Part shown: piece by piece, positions 59,249 through 64,000 of the stretch | How positions within the stretch are numbered: position 1 is the first letter of the stretch | How the letters are laid out: each line of letters begins with the position of its first letter | Assembly (NCBI RefSeq): GCF_010731595.1 | Contig: NZ_AP022582.1 | Location: 1,116,001-1,180,000 of the forward strand | Origin: Mycobacterium seoulense | GTDB taxonomy: Bacteria > Actinomycetota > Actinomycetes > Mycobacteriales > Mycobacteriaceae | Reading direction: 5' to 3' | DNA: 64,000 bases | Made by a program: the position numbers and the translations under genes | Notes under the pieces: generated by a model | Database searches by the model: none | What the model was told of the DNA's origin: nothing | Seen by the model: only the letters and a program-made list of their open reading frames with translations

Positions 59249-59469
59249 TCAAGTATCGGTGCGCGCCGGGGGTGCTCTCATTGGGATCGCCTGTGATTTC
59301 GCTATGTTTCGGCGCGGGCACTCATAACCGTTTCATAGCTTGGTGAGGCGAACCCCCCACCGGGATCCGGCATGATCTTGAACGTAGGGGGGTGCATCAG
59401 GGCTGTTTTCGTGCGCGCGCCGGGCCAGGTTGTGAAAAGACGGGGAAGAAACGAGGGGGGAGGCGACAG

Positions 59470-61503
59470 ATGAACGAGGACAACGGGACCACCCGCCGCA
59501 TCGGTGCCGGGCGCCGGCTGTTGAGCAACCCGCGTCAGGCCCGCGCGGCGCTGAGCGCGGGATTTCACTCGGTGCCCGCGGTAACCCTCTCCCACCTGTT
59601 CCGTCGCATCCCGCCGGTCAGTTCCGCCCCGAGCGCGCGGTCCGGCGACGTCGACGCTGCCCGCCTGTCGGTCGACAGCGGGGCGCCGTTCGCGGGGTAC
59701 ACGATCTTGCGACAGCTGGGCGCCGGGGGCATGGCCGAGGTGTATCTGGCACTGCATCCGCGGTTGCCGCGCCGCGACGTCATCAAGGTCTTGGCCGAGG
59801 CGGTCACGGCCGATCCCGAGTTTCGTGAAAGATTCAACCGCGAGGCCGATCTCGCCGCGACGCTGTGGCATCCCCACATCGTCGGCGTGCACGACCGCGG
59901 CGAGTTCAACGGCCACCTCTGGATTTCCATGGACTACGTCGAGGGCACCGACGCCTCGCGGCTGGTGAAAGAGCGCTACCCGGACGGGATGCCGATCGAT
60001 GAGGTGTGCGCCATCGTCCACGCCGTTGCGGGCGCCCTCGACTACGCCCACGACCGCGGGCTGTTGCACCGCGACGTCAAACCGGCCAACATCCTGCTCA
60101 CCCATCCCGACGACGGGGAACGACGAATCCTGTTGGCGGACTTCGGCGTCGCACGCCACCTCGGTGACATCAGCGGGATCACCGAGACCAACGTGGCGGT
60201 GGGGACGGTGGCCTATGCCGCGCCCGAACAGTTGACGGGATCCAACATCGACGGGCGCGCGGACCAATACGCTTTGGCCGCAACGGCTTTCCACCTGCTC
60301 ACCGGTGCGCCGCCGTTTCAGCATTCGAATCCGATCGCGGTGATCAGCCAGCACCTGCACGAGGAGCCGCCCCGGCTCAGCGAATACCGCCCGGAGCTGG
60401 TCCACCTCGATGAGGTGTTCGGCAAGGCCCTGGCCAAAGAACCCGAGGACAGGTTCGAGCGGTGTCGCGGGTTCGCCGCCGCCGTCAGTGAGCCGTTCGA
60501 CGCCGTCGCCGCAGCCGGCCCGCACGCCCGGCCCGACGCCGCGTCGATGGTGTCGCGGCGCGGCGTCGTCGCGGCGATGAACCACCGGTTCTCGTCGCGG
60601 ACGCGGTGGGCGGTCGGGTTGGTGTGCGCGATGCTCATCGCCGTGGCGGCCACCTGGTCGGTGCTGTACTCGTTCGAGCCGGACACGCCGCCGGGCAACC
60701 CCGCGCTCGCGTCCAAACCGTCCGTCGCCGCGCCCAGCGCCGCGCCGGCCGGCTCCGGCGGACCGGTGCTCAACGGGACCTACCAACTCGACTACGACCA
60801 GAGCAAGCGCACCACCAACGGCGTCGCGATCCGCCACGACGGCCCCGCCACCGGGTGGTGGGCGTTCCGTTCGGTGTGCACCACCAACGGGTGTGCGGCC
60901 ACCGCAGCACGGCTGGACAACGCCACCCATCAGACGGCCGCCGGGCAGACGGACACCTTGCGCTTCGTCGGCGGCTACTGGCAGGGCGCCCCGCAGCAGG
61001 ACCGGCTGGGCTGCACCCCGCCCCACGGGCAGGCCCAGGCCACGCAGCAGGAGACCCTGGCCTGGTCGCTGGCGCCCCAGGCCGACGGCAGCCTGCGCGG
61101 CACCGTGACCGAGACCGTGCTCAGCAACGAGTGCGGCGCGCAGGGTGCGGTGGTGCGGGTGCCCGTGGTGGCCACCCGGGTCGGCGACGTGCCGGCCGGG
61201 TTGCACCTGGGCGATCCCGCCCAGGCCGTCAGCGCGTCGACGGCGGCAGCGGCACCGGGGCCGCCCGTCCTCGGCGCGGTCTGCGGCGACGTCGACAAGC
61301 TGGCATACGACCCCACCAACAGCGAGCAGATCGTCTGCGAGGGCAGCAGCTGGGCCAAGGCCCCGATCACGATGGGCGTGCACGCCTCCGGCAGCTCCTG
61401 CGACCGGCCGGGCACCTCGGTGTTCGCCATGACCACCTCGAACGACGGCTATCTGCTGCAGTGCGATCCCGTCACCCGGACCTGGACGCGACCCGGGGGA
61501 TAG
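59470..61503 (+). CDS. receptor-type Ser/Thr protein kinase
   Basis: 677 aa from ATG 59470, with a strong GGGGGGAGG upstream. The kinase domain starts only at residue 77 ([18 protein letters not shown]); Lys106, HRDVKPAN (Asp202) and DFG (224-226) are intact, and the activation loop has TETNVAVGT. One membrane span at 381-401 leads to a 275-aa extracytoplasmic region with several cysteines and two related segments rich in Trp and Asp. The 76-residue basic N-terminal extension is unusual: mycobacterial kinases normally begin at the kinase domain. Probable partner is the divergent FHA-ABC exporter, by analogy with PknF and Rv1747. Confidence 0.9.
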   Translation: MNEDNGTTRRIGAGRRLLSNPRQARAALSAGFHSVPAVTLSHLFRRIPPVSSAPSARSGDVDAARLSVDSGAPFAGYTILRQLGAGGMAEVYLALHPRLPRRDVIKVLAEAVTADPEFRERFNREADLAATLWHPHIVGVHDRGEFNGHLWISMDYVEGTDASRLVKERYPDGMPIDEVCAIVHAVAGALDYAHDRGLLHRDVKPANILLTHPDDGERRILLADFGVARHLGDISGITETNVAVGTVAYAAPEQLTGSNIDGRADQYALAATAFHLLTGAPPFQHSNPIAVISQHLHEEPPRLSEYRPELVHLDEVFGKALAKEPEDRFERCRGFAAAVSEPFDAVAAAGPHARPDAASMVSRRGVVAAMNHRFSSRTRWAVGLVCAMLIAVAATWSVLYSFEPDTPPGNPALASKPSVAAPSAAPAGSGGPVLNGTYQLDYDQSKRTTNGVAIRHDGPATGWWAFRSVCTTNGCAATAARLDNATHQTAAGQTDTLRFVGGYWQGAPQQDRLGCTPPHGQAQATQQETLAWSLAPQADGSLRGTVTETVLSNECGAQGAVVRVPVVATRVGDVPAGLHLGDPAQAVSASTAAAAPGPPVLGAVCGDVDKLAYDPTNSEQIVCEGSSWAKAPITMGVHASGSSCDRPGTSVFAMTTSNDGYLLQCDPVTRTWTRPGG

Positions 61504-61653
61504 GGTGCGGCGGGCGTCGCCGGCCGCGGCGACAGCGGTGTCCGCACCAATAGGTGACTCGCGAATTTGATATCGCCCGCGCTATCACGTTCACCGACCG
61601 ACCGGTCGTGCTCCCACGGTGTCGATGTGGCTGCACCGACCAGCGCCCGACAC

Positions 61654-61676
61654 TTGTCGGTGCGCGGTTCTACCCT
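61654..61676 (+). promoter_or_regulatory. RecA-NDp / PafBC-type DNA-damage promoter of uvrB
   Basis: TTGTCGGTG (61654-61662), 8 nt, then TACCCT (61671-61676) matches the RecA-independent damage promoter consensus TTGTCRGTG-N8-TAnnnT at every defined base. The -10 ends 6 nt before the uvrB ATG, so the transcript should be leaderless. No SOS (LexA) box is visible in the 180 bp before uvrB. Confidence 0.88.
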
Positions 61677-61682
61677 GGGTGC

Positions 61683-63842
61683 ATGGCTTTCGCCACGGAA
61701 CATCCGGTAGTCGCACATTCGGAATACCGCGCGGTCGACGAGGTCGTGCGCGTCGGCGGCCGCTTCGAGGTGGTCAGCCCGCACCAGCCCGCCGGCGACC
61801 AGCCGGCCGCCATCGACGAGCTGGAACGGCGCATCAGGGCGGGGGAGCGCGACGTGGTGCTGCTCGGCGCCACCGGCACGGGAAAGTCGGCCACCACCGC
61901 CTGGCTCATCGAGCGGCTGCAGCGGCCCACGCTGGTCATGGCGCCGAACAAGACGCTGGCCGCACAGCTGGCCAACGAACTCCGAGAGATGTTGCCGCAC
62001 AACGCTGTCGAGTACTTCGTGTCGTACTACGACTACTACCAGCCGGAGGCGTACATCGCGCAGACCGACACCTACATCGAAAAGGACAGCTCGATCAATG
62101 ACGACGTGGAGCGGCTGCGGCACTCCGCGACGTCGTCGCTGCTCTCGCGGCGCGACGTGGTCGTGGTGGCCTCGGTGTCGTGCATCTACGGCCTGGGCAC
62201 GCCGCAGTCCTATCTGGACCGCTCCGTGGAACTCGGCGTGGGCACCGAGGTGCCCCGCGACGCGCTGCTACGGCTGCTGGTCGACGTGCAGTACACCCGC
62301 AACGACCTGTCGTTCACCCGCGGCTCGTTCCGGGTGCGCGGCGACACGGTCGAGATCATCCCGTCCTACGAAGAGCTGGCGGTGCGCATCGAGTTCTTCG
62401 GCGACGAGATCGAGGCGCTGTACTACCTGCACCCGCTCACCGGCGACGTGATCCGCCAGGTCGACTCGCTGCGCATCTTCCCCGCCACGCACTACGTCGC
62501 CGGTCCGGAGCGGATGGCCCACGCCATCTCGACCATCGAGGAGGAGCTGGCGGAGCGGTTGGCCGAGCTGGAGGGCCAGGGCAAGCTGCTGGAGGCGCAG
62601 CGGCTGCGGATGCGCACCAACTACGACATCGAGATGATGCGCCAGGTCGGCTTCTGCTCCGGCATCGAGAACTATTCGCGCCACATCGACGGCCGTGGCC
62701 CGGGCTCACCGCCGGCCACCCTGCTCGACTACTTCCCCGAGGACTTCCTGCTCGTCATCGACGAGTCCCACGTCACGGTGCCGCAGATCGGCGGCATGTA
62801 CGAGGGTGACATGTCCCGCAAGCGCAACCTGGTCGAATACGGGTTCCGGCTACCGTCGGCGTGCGACAACCGCCCGCTCACCTGGGAGGAGTTCGCCGAC
62901 CGGATCGGCCAGACGGTGTACCTGTCGGCCACCCCGGGCCCCTACGAACTCAGCCAGGCCGGCGGAGAGTTCGTCGAGCAGGTGATCCGGCCGACCGGCC
63001 TGGTGGACCCGAAAGTCGTGGTCAAGCCGACCAAGGGGCAGATCGACGACCTGATCGGCGAGATCCGCAAGCGCACCGACGCCGACGAGCGGGTGCTGGT
63101 CACGACGCTGACCAAGAAGATGGCCGAGGACCTCACCGACTACCTGCTGGAGATGGGCATCCGGGTGCGCTACCTGCACTCGGAGGTCGACACGCTGCGC
63201 CGCGTGGAACTGCTCCGCCAGCTGCGCCTGGGCGAGTACGACGTGCTCGTCGGCATCAACCTGCTGCGCGAGGGTCTGGACCTTCCGGAGGTGTCGCTGG
63301 TGGCGATCCTGGACGCCGACAAGGAGGGTTTCCTGCGGTCGTCGCGCAGCCTGATCCAGACCATCGGCCGTGCCGCCCGCAACGTGTCCGGCGAAGTGCA
63401 CATGTACGCCGACTCGATCACCGACTCGATGAAGGAGGCGATCGACGAGACGGAACGGCGGCGGGCCAAGCAGATCGCCTACAACGAGGCCCACGGCATC
63501 GACCCCCAGCCGCTGCGCAAGAAGATCGCCGACATCCTCGATCAGGTCTATCGCGAGGCGGACGATACGGAAACGGTGGGAGTCGGCGGGTCCGGGCGCA
63601 ACTCCTCCCGGGGCCGGCGAGCCCAGGGCGAGCCGGGCCGCGCCGTCAGCGCCGGCGTCTTCGAGGGCCGCGACACGACCAGCATGCCGCGCGCCGAACT
63701 GGCCGACCTGATCAAGGACCTGACCGAGCAGATGATGGCGGCCGCGCGTGACTTGCAGTTCGAGCTGGCCGCGCGCTTCCGCGACGAGATCGCCGACCTG
63801 AAGAAGGAACTGCGGGGGATGGACGCGGCCGGCCTGAAATGA
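61683..63842 (+). CDS. uvrB: excinuclease ABC subunit B
   Basis: 719 aa from ATG 61683. Helicase-like damage-verification subunit of nucleotide excision repair. Walker [12 protein letters not shown], the beta-hairpin region [15 protein letters not shown] box [19 protein letters not shown] and helicase motifs [18 protein letters not shown] and QTIGRAARN are intact; the C-terminal UvrC-binding domain is in [28 protein letters not shown]. An extension of about 20 residues at the start fits other mycobacterial UvrB. Damage-inducible through the promoter just upstream. Confidence 0.97.
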   Translation: MAFATEHPVVAHSEYRAVDEVVRVGGRFEVVSPHQPAGDQPAAIDELERRIRAGERDVVLLGATGTGKSATTAWLIERLQRPTLVMAPNKTLAAQLANELREMLPHNAVEYFVSYYDYYQPEAYIAQTDTYIEKDSSINDDVERLRHSATSSLLSRRDVVVVASVSCIYGLGTPQSYLDRSVELGVGTEVPRDALLRLLVDVQYTRNDLSFTRGSFRVRGDTVEIIPSYEELAVRIEFFGDEIEALYYLHPLTGDVIRQVDSLRIFPATHYVAGPERMAHAISTIEEELAERLAELEGQGKLLEAQRLRMRTNYDIEMMRQVGFCSGIENYSRHIDGRGPGSPPATLLDYFPEDFLLVIDESHVTVPQIGGMYEGDMSRKRNLVEYGFRLPSACDNRPLTWEEFADRIGQTVYLSATPGPYELSQAGGEFVEQVIRPTGLVDPKVVVKPTKGQIDDLIGEIRKRTDADERVLVTTLTKKMAEDLTDYLLEMGIRVRYLHSEVDTLRRVELLRQLRLGEYDVLVGINLLREGLDLPEVSLVAILDADKEGFLRSSRSLIQTIGRAARNVSGEVHMYADSITDSMKEAIDETERRRAKQIAYNEAHGIDPQPLRKKIADILDQVYREADDTETVGVGGSGRNSSRGRRAQGEPGRAVSAGVFEGRDTTSMPRAELADLIKDLTEQMMAAARDLQFELAARFRDEIADLKKELRGMDAAGLK

Positions 63843-63899
63843 GTTTGCTGGCAGCACATCTCGGATTGGCACCCCGAAGACGCCCCATACGGTAGAAGG

Positions 63900-64000
63900 G
63901 TGACCGACACCGTGACCGTCACCGGCGGCTGGAACGAGCTGCTGGGGCCGAGGTATCTGAGGACCTCCATCCTGCTGGCCGGCGGGGTGGCGCTGTACGC
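63900..64000 (+). CDS. MFS drug efflux transporter (3' partial)
   Basis: Only 33 codons are visible from GTG 63900 (VTDTVTVTGGWNELLGP...). They match the N-terminus of the mycobacterial MFS drug-efflux protein that follows uvrB (Rv1634), including YLRTSILLAGGVALYA at the first membrane segment. TACGGT (63888-63893) ends 6 nt before the GTG, again suggesting a leaderless mRNA. Confidence 0.7.
   Translation, partial: MTDTVTVTGGWNELLGPRYLRTSILLAGGVALY

Noticed and set aside
59302..61383. 693-codon minus-strand open frame opposite the kinase gene
   Set aside because: The plus strand has all kinase motifs in order; the antisense frame has none.

Overview
The window is high-GC actinobacterial DNA, and its gene order follows, from memory, the Mycobacterium tuberculosis segment Rv1569 to Rv1634 (bio, nad, his, trp, lgt, pykA, cyd, cya, pdtaR, polA, rpsA, coaE, uvrB). 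It differs from that segment by several accessory insertions and lacks the phiRv1 prophage that H37Rv carries near bioD-bioB. A slow-growing non-tuberculous Mycobacterium is the best fit; I cannot fix the species.

Layout. 1-7.2 kb: biotin synthesis (bioF partial, bioD, a 2H phosphoesterase, bioB, bsaP), interrupted by a leftward four-gene membrane cluster of unknown function (2.2-6.1 kb) that includes a cupredoxin-like lipoprotein. 7.5-8.1 kb: a DUF2567 membrane gene broken by a one-base frameshift. 8.1-13.9 kb: a LIP-family lipase, then nrtR facing nadABC (de novo NAD) across a shared promoter/operator. 13.9-16 kb: a TetR regulator divergent from a zinc alcohol dehydrogenase, and a deazaflavin-dependent nitroreductase-like gene. 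16-22.5 kb: hisDCBHA-impA-hisFI. 22.5-24.7 kb: a WhiB4-like regulator, a ChaA-type antiporter and a BCP peroxiredoxin. 24.7-31.4 kb: trpE, a trp-associated membrane gene, trpCBA and lgt, whose tail is repetitive and acidic. 31.4-35.8 kb: DUF2752, pykA, tesB and a DUF2156 membrane protein. 35.8-41.7 kb: leftward cydABDC (bd oxidase and its ABC assembly exporter). 41.7-45.4 kb: HdeD-like protein, membrane adenylate cyclase, a small exported ORF candidate, a tRNA with CAA anticodon and pdtaR. 45.5-47.1 kb: a thiolase-like/DUF35 pair behind a textbook KstR box. 47.2-52.8 kb: polA, rpsA, coaE. 52.8-55.8 kb: a DNA-repair island (DUF402, ATP ligase, LigD-type polymerase, decayed Fpg/Nei glycosylase). 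55.9-61.5 kb: an SDR, a two-FHA ABC exporter and a divergent receptor Ser/Thr kinase. 61.6-64 kb: uvrB under a RecA-NDp/PafBC promoter, and the start of an MFS transporter.

Regulation is readable at several places: an inverted repeat centred on the nrtR -10; an 18-bp palindrome between tetR and adh; a KstR operator; a CRP-like site beside the cyclase gene; a palindrome on the likely cydA -10; and many leaderless starts (a -10 hexamer 6-8 nt before ATG/GTG). Three genes (tesB, cydD, the DUF402 gene) have ATC or CTG where conservation or gene overlap predicts the start codon.

The most notable items are the uncharacterised membrane/cupredoxin cluster, the decayed Fpg/Nei gene at the end of a split-LigD operon, the combined nrtR/nadA control region, and the class-I-shaped tRNA carrying a leucine anticodon. 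I saw no rRNA, CRISPR array, insertion sequence or prophage.
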